A stretch of 64,000 nucleotides of DNA from Hordeum vulgare subsp. vulgare (taxonomy: Eukaryota; Streptophyta; Magnoliopsida; Poales; Poaceae): the NCBI RefSeq assembly GCF_904849725.1, contig NC_058518.1, forward strand, positions 328,622,581 to 328,686,580, given 5' to 3'. Shown here piece after piece: positions 49,524 to 60,914 of the stretch; position 1 is the first letter of the stretch; every line of letters starts with the position of its first letter. A model generated the notes under the pieces. That model was not told where the DNA came from. It did not search any database and saw only the letters and a list, made by a program, of their open reading frames with translations. The position numbers and the translations under genes are program-made.

Positions 49524-52049
49524 TGAAAAGACCTCGATGACGCCTAGAGGGGGGGGGGGTGAATAGGCTATTTAAAAACTTTTTCGGATTAGGCTTGAAA
49601 CTAATGCGGAAATAAGCTAAGAGGGTACTTGTCAAGCACAAATCCTAAATGCACTAGGCACTGCAACGTGTATCAACAACACAACCTATCAAGATGGACA
49701 TAATACAGTTACTAACAAGCACAAGTAAGTTACACAAACTTACTTGAGCTATATCACACGACAAGTAGGTGAACAACACAAGATACTAGATCACACTATA
49801 TCACACGATATATCAAGGGCTGCAAGTATGAACGTGTGGATATAGAGGGTATGCTTGAATGATTAATCTTGTACAAGAAATAGCCAACACAATATAATGA
49901 GCACAAACAATATGCAATGTATGTATGCTGAAGTAACACAAGTAAACCACAAGTAAGGAGTTAGGGTTAAGGATAACCAAGGTCACTGAGACGAAGATGT
50001 ATCCCGATGTTCACTTCCTTGGAGGGAAGCTAGTCACCGTTAGAGAGGTGGATGTTACCACGAAGGCACACCAACGCCACGAAGGCTCACCCTATTCTCC
50101 CTTTGAGATAACACCACGAAGGCGTTTCTCAACCTAGTGGTAAGCCTTTGAGGTGGCTTCCAAACCCTCACAAAGTTTTCCGGGGGGTAATCACACGAAT
50201 TGATTCCTCTCCGAAGGACTCCTACCGCCTAGGAGTCTCCAACCTCCAGGAGTAAAAAGATCACGGGGAATGCTCAAAACTTGCTTAAACCCAAATAGCT
50301 TGGGTTGAGAGGAGGAGAGGGAGACGATCTATCTTTTGATTGGAAAAACTCTCGAAGGGGCTCACAAATGCTCTTGGGATCTAAGATTTGGTGTGAGCAA
50401 ATGTGTGTGAGGTAGAAGTGTGTTCTTATGAGGATAAGGCTGTGTTGGGCAACCCTCTCAGGAAGTGGGAGGGGGGGGGGTATTTATAGTGGGGAGAGAA
50501 AAACAGCTGTTGGGGACACTTTAAGTCACACAGGGTCCGGACGTCCGACAGTTTCCGGAAGTCCGGGCGTCCGCGAGGGGTCGGACGTCCGACAGCGGTC
50601 GGTCGTCTGAGGCCTGTAGATATCACTGAAAATACTGTGAATTGAACAACGACCGGACGTCCGGCGGGAGGCCGGAAATCCGAGTTATTCGACTCAACTG
50701 CTTTTGGTGGGAGGTTCCAGATTTCCGAAAGGGGACGGACGTCTGGCCCTCGGACGTCCGGAGGGAGCCGGAAATCCGAGTTATAGAGCACATGTTTTTC
50801 TGGAGCAGGGCTCCGGATTTCCGAAGCTGGTCGATCGTCCGACCCTTGACCGGCCCTCAGACGTCCGGAGGGAGCCGGAAGTCCGAGTTATATGGCTCAA
50901 GTATCTCTGGTGCATAGTTCCGGAATTCCGATGCTGGTCGGATATCAGGGCCTCGGACGTCCGGAGGGAGCTGGAAGTGCGAGTTATATGGCTCTGATTT
51001 CTCTGGTATAGGATTCCGGATTTCCGAAGCTGTCGGTCGTCCGGCCCTCGGACGTCCGGAGGAAGCCGGATGTCCGAGGCACTGGTTCTGTTTTCAGATA
51101 ACAGCAGAGCAGTGGAGATGTGGTTTGAGCAGAACAGTGGAGATGTAGTTTGAGCAAGTTCATCGCAAAACCTGTGATCCCCTCTTAATAGTGCGGGATC
51201 CCTAAAGACTCAAGAATCATAAAAGGGGTACTGATGATCCATACTTGAGTGTATACTTTTATTCGCTGATCATCACTCCGCACAACTAACGTCAAAGGAA
51301 CTGATACCTTTGAGTTAGCCCTTTCACTTGAGCTTGATGTTGTTGTTCCTTCTTGGCTCAAGTTGAAAGCAAGACATGATGAAGTCTTCAAGTAGCTCTC
51401 CCATACACAATGTGGAAAGCCTAGCTTATGTATTCATCTTCATTTGTCCACCATGTGAACATCCACAAGAATCAAGCATGTAGTGCTCAGGAATGCTTAT
51501 CTTGATCTTGTCGTTGTTAGCACATGAGCTTGTCCTTATCAACACATGATCATTGACAATAGTTTCGATGATATATTCGTGCTGATCCACTTGAACTTGT
51601 ACACCACAATCTTGATGACGATCACCACTTGACGTCATCCTTCATGGGTTGTATGATATCTTCCTTTTGACGCAAGCCCATGGAATCACACCTAACCCCC
51701 ACATAGGACTCTCACAAAGACCATGGGTTAGTACACAAACACGTAATGGACAATGCTTACCGTACCATGGGATCACTTGATTCCTCTCGGTACATCTTAT
51801 ACGCTTTGTGTGTTGATCATCTTGATTTACTCTTTGTCTAAGATCTTGATCAACCTAGTGTATCTATGACCATTCTTTGGATAATACCTTGAATACCATC
51901 TTGGTCATCATATAAACTCCTTGAACCCAACAGATGGACTTCAAGAAGTGCCTATGGACAAATCCTATAAATATAACTTAAGGCAACCATTAGTCCATAG
52001 GAATTGTCATCAATTACCAAAACCACATATGGAGATATATGCTCTAACA
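49524..52049 (-). repeat. 5' LTR of the gag-only Copia element
   Basis: It runs from TGTTAGAGCA (minus strand, 52049) to TCTTTTCA at 49524. It is nearly identical to 41515-44043, with a TATA box at 50481-50488 and a repeat array at 50537-51077. The poly-G run near 49550 is shorter than in the other LTR. Confidence 0.87.
50537..51077. repeat. CGGACGTCCG palindromic repeat array in the 5' LTR
   Basis: It has the same unit order as the array at 42531-43070. Several substitutions break or make CG sites (for example GTCTGGCC against GTCCGGCC). Confidence 0.85.
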
Positions 52050-52459
52050 CACGACATCTTGCATTGTGCGAGGGCGTGAGGAGATTACGGTGGCCTTAGT
52101 GGCATCTTGGGGAGCATTGTGCCTCCACACCGCTCCAACGGAGATTAGCATCCGCAAGGGTGTGAACTTCGGGATACATCATCGTCTCCCCGTGCCTCGG
52201 TTATCTCTTACCCGAACCCTTTACTTATGCACTTTACTTTGTGATAGACATATTGTTTATTGTAATATATATTGCTATCACTTAGTTGTTTATCTTGCTT
52301 AGCATAAGTTGTTGGTGCACATAGGTGAGCCTAGTTGTTTGTAGGTTTTGTGCTTGACGAATTAAACGTTAGTTTTATTCCGCATTTGTTCAAGCCTAAA
52401 CCTTAATTATTTTAAAGCGCCTATTCATCCCCCCTCTAGGCGACATCCATGTCCTTTCA

Positions 52460-52782
52460 CCTGTGTTAATTTTGACATCGCACAGCTTGGCTACCCTCAT
52501 AGCACGCCCCAACTACATGTGAGTCGCATCCGGTTGTCCCTGAATTCGTTGACTGCACCATCTGTCACCGGATGTCTGATCTGGGATCCCTCCGACACTA
52601 ATCACATCCTCCAGTGGGATCTCGGTCGGGGTCCAGCCACCTACCTTAGGCCCAACCTCGTGTAAGATGGTGGATGAAGAAGAAATATGCACACGTGAAC
52701 CTGCCGGAGTCCCGTCCTCCATGACGACCTGATCGGCGTGAGAGAGTTGCTCCCCCTTTGCCTGAACATCGAGCGGTGAGGC
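52460..52782 (-). pseudogene. LINE ORF1-like frame, second piece
   Basis: A minus-strand open frame runs from the Gypsy insertion site to a TAG after ...RIQGQPDATHM (52513) and stays in frame up to the solo LTR junction. Its first codons continue the frame of the piece at 62441-62738 across the GAGGC duplication. I recognise no domain; it is Ser-, Gly- and Asp-rich, like the low-complexity part of plant LINE ORF1 proteins. Confidence 0.6.
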
Positions 52783-54307
52783 TGATACGTCCATTTTGCA
52801 TAATGATTTCATGTTGATATTTATCTCTTTATGGACTGTTATATTACTTTGTGGTACCATACTTATGCCTTTTCTCTCTTATTTTGCAAGGTTCATTTGA
52901 AGAGGGAGAATACCGGCAGCTGGAATTCTAGTCTGGAAAAGGAGCAAGTATGAGTCCTCTATTCTACGCAACTCCAATTGCCCTGAAAATCAACATGGAA
53001 TTTTTTGGGAATATATAAAAAATACTGGGTGAAAGAAGTGCCAGAGGAGAGCTGCCAGGAGCCCACAAGCTTGGTAGCCGCCACCCCCTGGCGGCGGCTA
53101 CAGGGCTTGTGGGCACCCTGGTGGCCCACTGCCCCCTCTTTTGCTATATGAAGGGTTTCTTCCAGGAAAAAATCAGGGTGGAGCTTTTTCGTGGATTCTC
53201 GGCTGCCCCGAGGCGGAACTTGAGCAAAACCAATCTAGAGCTCCGGCAGGACGATCCTGCCGGGGAAACTTCCCTCCCGGAGGGGGAAATCGTCGCCATC
53301 GTCATCACCAACACTCCTCTCGTCGGAGGGGAGTCATCTCCATCAACATCTTCATCAGCACCATCTGCTCTCCAAACCCTAGTTCATTTCTTGTAACCAA
53401 TCTCCGTCTCGCGACTCCGATTGGTACTTGTAAGGTTGCTAGTAGTGTTTATTACTCTTTGTAGTTGATGCTAGTTGGATTACTTGGTGGAAGAGTTTAT
53501 GTTCAGATCCTCGATGCTATTCATTACACCTTTGATCATGATTATGATTATGCTTTGTGAGTAGTTACTTTTGTTCCCGAGGACATGGGATAAGTCATGC
53601 TGATAATAGTCATGTGAATTTGGTATTCGTTCGGTATTTTGATATGCTGTATGTTGTCTTTTCCTCTAGTGGTGTTATGTGAACGTCGACTACATAACAC
53701 TTCACCATATTTGGGCCTAGAGGAAGGCATTGAGGAGTAGTAAGTAGATGATGGGTTGCTAGAGTGACAGAAGCTTAAACCCGAGTCTATGCGTTGCTTC
53801 GTAAGGGGCTGATTTGAATCCACTAGTTTAATGCAATGGTTAGACGTTGTCTTAATTCTTCTTTCCTAGTTGCGGATGCTTGCGAGATGGGTTAATCATA
53901 AGTGGGATGCTTGTCCAAGTAAGGGCAGTACCCAAGCGCCGGTCCATCCACATATCAAACTATCAAAATAACGAACGCGAATCACATGAACATGATGAAA
54001 CTAGCATGACAGAAATTCCTGTGTGTCCTCGGGAGTGTTGTTCCTCCTATAAGACTTTGTTCAGGCTTGTCCCTTGCTACAAAAGGGATTGGGACACTTT
54101 GCTACACCGTTGCTACTACTTGTTACTTGTTACTTTTCACTTGCTACGTTTCACCTCACTACACCATCACTTGTTACCGCTACTTTCAGTGCTTGCAGTT
54201 ATTACCTTGCTGAAAACTGTTTATCAGAGCCTTCTGCTCCTTGTTGGGTTCGACACTCTTACTTATCGAAAGGACTACGATTGATCCCCTATACTTGTGG
54301 GTCATCA
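52783..54307 (+). repeat. 5' LTR of the complete Gypsy element
   Basis: It starts TGATACGTCCATTTTGC and ends GGGTCATCA, 1525 bp. Short frames in it have near copies in the 3' LTR and are not genes. Confidence 0.93.
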
Positions 54308-54318
54308 AGACTCTTTTT

Positions 54319-54336
54319 TGGCGCTGTTGCCGGGGA
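54319..54336 (+). other. tRNA-Asp primer-binding site
   Basis: TGGCGCTGTTGCCGGGGA starts 12 bases after the LTR and matches the tRNA-Asp 3' complement except for one T in place of C. Confidence 0.85.
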
Positions 54337-54413
54337 GGCAGGTGCCTTTGGTAAGTGGAATTTGGTAAGGAAACATTTATATACTGTGCTGAAATTTATT
54401 GTCACTTGTCACT

Positions 54414-57400
54414 ATGGAAACTGTTCCTTTGAGGAATTTGTTCGGGGTATCTTCACCACGAACGGAAGCAGGAGGAGTTGCTCCTCAACCTGAGGTACCT
54501 ACTGAAAATATCTTTTATGAAATTCCTTCGGGTATGCTTGAGAAACTGCTGGCTAATCCTTTTAGAGGAGATTGATCATCACATCCAGACTTGCATCTAA
54601 TCTGTGTAGATGAAGTTTGTGGTTTATTTAAGCTTGCAGGTTTGCCCGAGGATGAGGTAATGAAGAAAGTCTTTCCTTTATCTTTGAAGGATAAGGCGTT
54701 GACATGGTATAGGCTATGTGATGATACTGGATCATGGGACTACAATCGGTTGAATTTGGAATTTCATCAAAAGTTTTATCCTATGCATTTAGTACATCGT
54801 GATAGGAATTATATTTATAACTTTTGGACTCGTGACAGGGAAAGCATAGCTCAAGCTTGGGGAGGCTTAAATCAATGCTATATTCATGCCCCAATCATGA
54901 GCTCTCGAGAGAAATTATCACTCAAAACTTTTATGCTCGGCTTTCTCATGAAGATCGTACCATGCTTGACACTTCTTTACCGGTTCTTTTATGAAGAAGG
55001 ATGTTGACCACAAGAGGAATTTATTGGAAAGAATCAAACGTAACTCTGAAGATTGGGAGCTTGAAGAAGGTAAGGAGTCAGGTATGAATTTCCAGTTTGA
55101 TTGCGTTAAATCTTTTTTTGAAACAAACACTTTTAGAGATTTTAGCGCTAAGTATGGACTTGACTCTGAGATAGTAGCTTCTCTATGTGAATCTTTTGCT
55201 GCTCATGTTGATCTTCCCAAAGAGAAGTGGTTTAAGTATCATCCTCCTATAGAAGTCAACATAGTTAAACCCAATCTAGTTGAAGAGAAAGTCATTGCCT
55301 TTAGTGATCCTATTGTTCCTTGTGCCTACGCTGAGAAACCACCTTACCCTGCTAGGAAAAAGGATTATTCTAAAGCTCCAACTGTGATACGTAGGGGTTA
55401 CATTAGACCACTTGCACCCCCTGAGGAAATTAGAGTTGAACCTAGTGTTGCTATTATCAAATATATCTTAGCCGAAGACATAGACGGGCATGTTATCAAA
55501 TTCTGTGAGGACTCCGCTAGAATTGCTAAGCCTCACGCGAAAGACAAATACGGACCTGTAGTTGGCCTGCCCGTTGTTTCTGTCAAGATAGGAGATCACT
55601 GTTATCATGGTTTATGTGATATGGGTGCTAGTGTTAGTGCAATACCCCGGCCCCTTTATGATGAAATCAAAGATGAGATTGCACCTGCTGAGTTAGAACC
55701 CATTGATGTCACCATTATGCTAGCTAATGAGACACTATCTGCCCTATGGGAATTGTGCGAGATGTAGAAGTCTTGTGTGGTAAGACGAAGTATCCTACTG
55801 ATTTCCTCATCCTTGCTACTGCACAAGATAGCTTTTGTCCCATTATATTTGGTAGAACCTTTCTCAACACTGTCAATGCTCATACTGATTGCATTAAACA
55901 GACTGTCACTGTTAGTTTCGAGGGTGTGTCTCATGAATTTAACTTCTCCAAGTTTGGAAGACAACCCCATGAAAAAGAGTCGTCAGGTAGGGATGAAATC
56001 ATTGCTCTTGCCTCTATTGCCGTACCTCCTACAGATCCTTTAGAGCAATATCTGCTTGAGCATGAAAATGATATGCATATGGATGAAAGAGATGAGATAG
56101 ATAAAATTGTTTTAGAACAATATCCTATTCTCAAGAATAATCTGCCTGTTGAATTGCTTGGGGATCCTCCCCCACCAAAGGGTGATCCTGTGTTCGAGCT
56201 AAAACAGTTACCAGATACTCTTAAGTATGCCTACCTTGGTGAGAAGGAGATATCTCATGTTATTATTAGTGCTCACCTCTAGAATCACGAAGAGAAGAAG
56301 TTATTAAAAACTTTGAGGAAGCACCGTGCGGCTATTGGATATACTCTTGATGATCTTAAGGGTATTAGTCCCACTCTATGTCAGCATAAGTTTAAAACTG
56401 ATCCTGATTCTAAACCAGTTGCTGATCATCAAAGGAGATTAAATCCTAAGATGAAAGAGGTAATGAGAAAAGAAATATTAAAGCTTCTGGAAGCAGGAAT
56501 CATTTATCTTGTTGCTCATAGTGATTGGGTAAGTACAGTACATTGCGTACCTAAGAAGGGAGGTATCACCGTTGTTCCTAATAATAAGAATGAACTAATA
56601 CCACAGAGGATTATTACTGGCTATAGGATGGTGATAGACTTCCGGAAACTGAACAAGGCAACCAGGAAAGACCATTATTCTTTGCCGTTTATCGACCAAA
56701 TGCTAGAAAGCTATCTAAACACACACACTTCTGCTTTCTAGACGGTTATTCAGGTTTCTCGCAAATACCTGTTGCACAATCTGATTAGGAGAAAACCACT
56801 TTCACATGCCTCTTCGGTACCTTTGCTTATAGACATATGCCTTTTGGCTTATGCAATGCACCTGCCACCGTTCAAAGGTGTATGATGGCTATATTCTCTG
56901 ACTTTTGTGAAAACATTGTTGAGGTTTTCATGGATGATTTCTCCGTTTACTGTTCTTCCCTTGACGATTGCCTCAGCAACCTTGATCGAGTCCTACAGAG
57001 ATGCAAAGATACCAACCTCGTCTTGAACTGGGAGAAGTGCCACTTCATGGTTAATGAAGGCATCGTATTAGGACACAAAATCTCTGAGAAAGGCATTGAA
57101 GTTGATAAGGCTAAGGTTGATGCAATTGAGAAAATGCCTTGCCCCATAGATATCAGAGGCATACGAAGTTTCCTAGGTCATGCTGGTTTCTATAGAAGGT
57201 TCATTAAAGACTTCTCTAAGATTTCTAGGCCTCTTACCAACCTCTTGCAGAAGGATGTTCCTTTTGTTTTTGATGAGGATTGTGAGGAAGCTTTCGAAAT
57301 ACTTAAGAAGGCCTTGATAACCGCACCTATTGTTCAACCACCTGATTGGAACTTGCCCTTTGAAATCATGTGCGATGCTAGTGATTATGCTGTTGGTGCT

Positions 57401-59188
57401 GTTCTAGGACAAAGAGTTGACAAGAAGTTGAATGTTATTCACTACGCTAGTAAAACTCTAGACAGTGCCCAAAGAAACTATGCCACTACGGAAAATGAGT
57501 TTTTAGCAGTCGTGTTTGCATGTGAAAAGTTCAGATCTTATATAGTTGACTCCAAAGTCACTATTCACTCTGATCATGCTGCTATTAAGTACCTTATGGA
57601 GAAGAAGGACGCTAAGCCTAGGATAATCAGATGGGTTCTCCTTCTACAGGAATTTGATTTGCATGTTGTTGACCGAAAGGGTGCTGATAACCCTGTAGCA
57701 GATAACTTGTCCAGGCTAGAGAATGTCCTTGATGACCCACAACCTATTGATGACAGCTTTCCTGATGAGCAATTGAATGTCATCCGCACTTCACATAGTG
57801 CACCGTGGTATGCTGATTACGCAAACTATATCGTAGCCAAATACATACCACCCAGTTTCACCTACCAGCAAAAGAAGAAATTCTTCTTTGATTTGAGACA
57901 CTACTTTTGGGATGATCCTCACCTTTATAAGGAAGGAGTAGATGGTGTTATTAGACGTTGTGTGCCTGAACATGGACAGGGACAAATCCTGCAGAAGTGT
58001 CATTCCGAAGCCTATGGAGGACACCATGCTGGAGATAGAACTGCTCATAAGGTATTGCAATCAGGTTTCTATTGGCCCACTCTCTTCAAGGATGCCCGTA
58101 AGTTTGTCTTGTCTTGTGACGAATGCCAAAGAATAGGAAACATCAGTAAACGTCAGGAAATGCCTATGAACTATTCACTTGTCATTGAACCATTTGATGT
58201 CTGGGCCTTTGATTATATGGGACCCTTCCCGAGTTCCAATGGGTATACTCACATCTTAGTTGCTATGGATTATGTCACTAAGTGGGTAGAAGCTATCCCC
58301 ACTAGAAATGCTGATCACCACACCTCTATTAAGATGCTTAAAGAAGTCATTTTCCCAAGATTTGGAGTCCCTAGATATCTGATGACTGATGGTGGTTCAC
58401 ACTTCATTCATGGTGTTTTCCGCAAGATGCTCGCTAAGTATGATGTCAACCATAGAGTTGCATCTCCTTATCATCCTCAGTCTAGTGGTCAAGTGGAGTT
58501 GAGTAATAGGGAGATCAACTTGATCTTACAAATGACTGTCAATAGATCTCGAAAGAATTGGTCTAGCAAACTTGACGATGCACTATGGGCTTATAGGACT
58601 GCTTATAAGAATCCCATGGGTATGTCGCCGTATAAAATGGTTTACGGTAAGGCCTGTCATTTACCTCTTGAGCTAGAACACAAAGCTTATTGGGCAATCA
58701 AAGAGCTCAACTTCGATTTCAAACTTGCCGGTGAGAAGCGGTTGTTTGATATCAGCTCATTAGATGAATGGAGGGCTCAGGCATATGAGAATGCCAAGTT
58801 GTTCAAGGAAAAGGTTAAGAGATGGCACGATAAAAGAATACAAAAACGAGAATTCAATGTAGGTGATTATGTCGTGCTATACAATTCCCGCTTAAGATTC
58901 TTCGTAGGCAAGCTTCTCTCTAAATGGGAAGGTCCCTACGTTGTCGAGGAAGTATATCGTTCCGGAGCCATCAAAATCAATAACACGGAAGGTAATTTTC
59001 CTAGAGTGGTAAATGGGCAAAGAATCAAGCATTATATCTCTGGTACTCCCATAAATGTTGAGACCAATATCATCAATATCATAACTCCACAGGAGTACAT
59101 AAGGGATGTTTATCAGCCTGTTTCAGACCCTGAAAACGGAGAGGTATGTGTTTCGGTAAGTAATTGGACTTCGAAACTTTTCCAGTAG
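54414..59188 (+). pseudogene. Athila-type gag-pol with several frame breaks
   Basis: Gag starts at ATG 54414 (METVPLRNLFGV). An in-frame TGA lies at 54573; frame changes lie near 54975-55000, 55740 and 56720; TAG codons lie at 56280 and 56786. Protease is marked by HGLCDMGASVSAIPRP (about 55605-55655). Reverse transcriptase runs from about 56313, with GYRMVIDFRKLNKATRKDHY and the catalytic FMDD in [11 protein letters not shown]. The last frame (56837-59188, 783 residues) is intact and covers the reverse transcriptase end, RNase H ([15 protein letters not shown]), the integrase HHCC finger (CDECQRIG) and the core with [16 protein letters not shown] and [16 protein letters not shown]. It ends ...NWTSKLFQ. 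The breaks make the polyprotein inactive, yet half the pol region is still open. Confidence 0.92.
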
Positions 59189-59472
59189 GAAATTTTTTCC
59201 GTTTTGGAATTTTTGGAAAATTAGAAAAATAAAAAGCAGTCTGGAGAGCGCACGAGGCGGCCACAAGCTTGGTAGCCACCACCTGCCCCCTCGCGGCGGC
59301 TACAGGGCTTGTGGGCACCTCATGTGCCTCCCGGACTCCATTTTCTTGCGGAGCACTCCTTCTAGTCCAGAAAAAATCATTAGATATTCGCCCGAGGGTT
59401 TTGATCTCCGTATCACGCAATTTTCCTATGTTTTCATTTCGAGCCTGTTTTCTGCCGCAGATCTAGGTCAAG

Positions 59473-59889
59473 ATGTCTTCTCAGGATTGAGAGGGGGAGA
59501 GCTATGTGGCTGATTACCTTGCTAACCCCAAGGTCTATGGGGACTTGAAACCATATGGCCGGACCATTAACGAGGAAGAGGACTATGATCCCAAGGGGAA
59601 GGAACAAACGAGTTCCGACGAAGAGGAGACTCCTCTACCTCAACTTGGACGCACTCATGTGGAGTTCAAGAAGTCAAGCCTCCCTGACCAAAGGAAGAAG
59701 CCTAAGACCTTGTTTATCCCTTCTCGTTTCTTGCAGGAGAGTAAGCAAGAACTTTGCCATAGAGTGTTGAAGCTTGAGGAGGAAAATGACGATCTGAGGG
59801 AGCAGAACTTTATGCTCAAGTGGAAATTAGACAAGCTCAAGACTGCTTCAACAACACCACCACCATCACCACCAAAGGAAGACAACTAA
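59473..59889 (+). pseudogene. accessory ORF downstream of pol, coiled-coil protein of unknown function
   Basis: The likely start is ATG 59473; its sixth codon is TGA (59488), after which the frame stays open to 59889. From 59506 it encodes 127 residues: an acidic N-terminal half (EEEDYDPKGKEQTSSDEEE), a basic stretch (DQRKKPKTLFIPSRFL) and a probable coiled coil at residues 79-112 of that frame (LCHRVLKLEEENDDLREQ, leucine heptads), then a Pro-rich tail. There is no signal peptide or membrane segment, so it does not look like an envelope-type protein despite being in the env position. It is sense to gag-pol, with 0.3 kb between. I know no function for it; an alternative is a structural or RNA-binding helper. 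Confidence 0.6.
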
Positions 59890-60914
59890 GCATTGGTATG
59901 GCCAACTCCCTTGGCTTGTGCCAAGCTTGGGGGAGTTGCCGTGGTATCGTATCACCTTTATATCTTTTTCTTTTACCTTTGTTTTAGTTCTTTCCTTTTC
60001 AGTTTTTATTTCTTCTCTTAGTGGAATAAGTCTTTAGTGTTTAGTTTGAGTCTTTTGCTTTGTGTCTCCCCTGATGTATTCGAGCTTGCGAGCTATATAA
60101 TAAAGAGTATCTTAGTCAAGGGCTTTGTTTTGTGCCGTGATCAAAAGTATTAAAAGAACGATAGCATGAAAGATCATGAGATGATCTTATGGAAAGTGAT
60201 AGCTTCACATATAACAAGTATGATGATTGAAACTTGTTGAGAATAGACCAAGTTTTTGCCCTTGAAAGCGCATCCAAACCTCAAAAGCGCATGACAACCT
60301 CTGCTTCCCTCTGCGAAGGGCCTATCTTGTACCTTTACTTTTTGCCCTTGGAAGAGTCGTGGTGATCTTCACCAATTCCTTATTTTGCCTTTGTCTTGGC
60401 TGCCGTCACATGCTAGGGAAAGATCTATATTCATATATCAACTTGGAGATGAGTACTTATGCTTTATTATTGTTGACTTTACCCTTGAGGTAAATGGTTG
60501 GGAGGCAAAACTATAAGCCCCTAACTTTTCTCCGTGTCTAGCTGAAACTTTGATACCATGAGTACCACGTGAGCTGTAACAATTGTGGAAAACAAAAGAG
60601 ATGATCGAGTATGTGGGTTTGCTTTACAAGCTCTTATTTGACTCTTTCTGATGTTATGGTAAATTGCAACGGCCTCAATGACTATGGACTATTGTTGGCT
60701 ACTTCTCGGTAAGGTTTTTGTTTCATACTTTGCTTTGTGAAGGAATTATTACTTTCCCATAAGAATCTTTATGATGTATTGTTGTTCTATGTGTGATCAT
60801 GATGCCCTCATGTCCGCATTATGTTTTATCGACACCTTCATCCCTAAACATGTGGACATGTTTATGGATCTTGGTTTTCGCTTGAGGACAAGCGAGGTCT
60901 AAGATTGGGGGAGT
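59890..60914 (+). other. 3' noncoding region and polypurine tract of the Gypsy element
   Basis: I see no coding sequence. The block 60297-60342 (CTCTGCGAAGGGCCTATCTT) matches the one near 920-985 in the element at the left window edge. The region ends at the polypurine tract before 60915. Confidence 0.6.

Larger units (their letters stand above)
41515..52049 (-). mobile_element. gag-only Sirevirus-like Copia element with both LTRs
   Basis: The 10.5-kb element has two LTRs of about 2.5 kb, a tRNA-Met primer site, a gag pseudogene and a purine tract (CCAAAATGGGGGAGAT on the minus strand) before the 3' LTR. Flanks are CACGG (41510-41514) and CACGA (52050-52054), a 5-bp duplication with one change. 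Between the gag end (47255) and the 3' LTR (44043) there are 3.2 kb without protease, integrase, reverse transcriptase or RNase H, so it depended on a helper. The LTRs differ by a few percent by eye, pointing to fairly recent insertion. It lies inverted inside a solo LTR of a related subfamily. Confidence 0.85.
39185..52459 (+). mobile_element. Sirevirus-like Copia solo LTR, interrupted by an inverted relative
   Basis: The LTR starts TGTTAGAGCA at 39185, runs to 41514, resumes at about 52055 and ends GTCCTTTCA at 52459, about 2.7 kb in all. The flanking bases CCTAT (39180-39184) and CCTGT (52460-52464) look like a target duplication with one transition. No primer site, coding region or second LTR belongs to it, so it is a solo LTR inserted in the minus-strand LINE. 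It carries a 231-bp duplication, a palindromic repeat array and a TATA box. Confidence 0.8.

Noticed and set aside
53109..53396. 95-codon frame, with a near copy at 61241-61529
   Set aside because: It lies within the two LTRs of the Gypsy element and is LTR leader sequence, not a gene.
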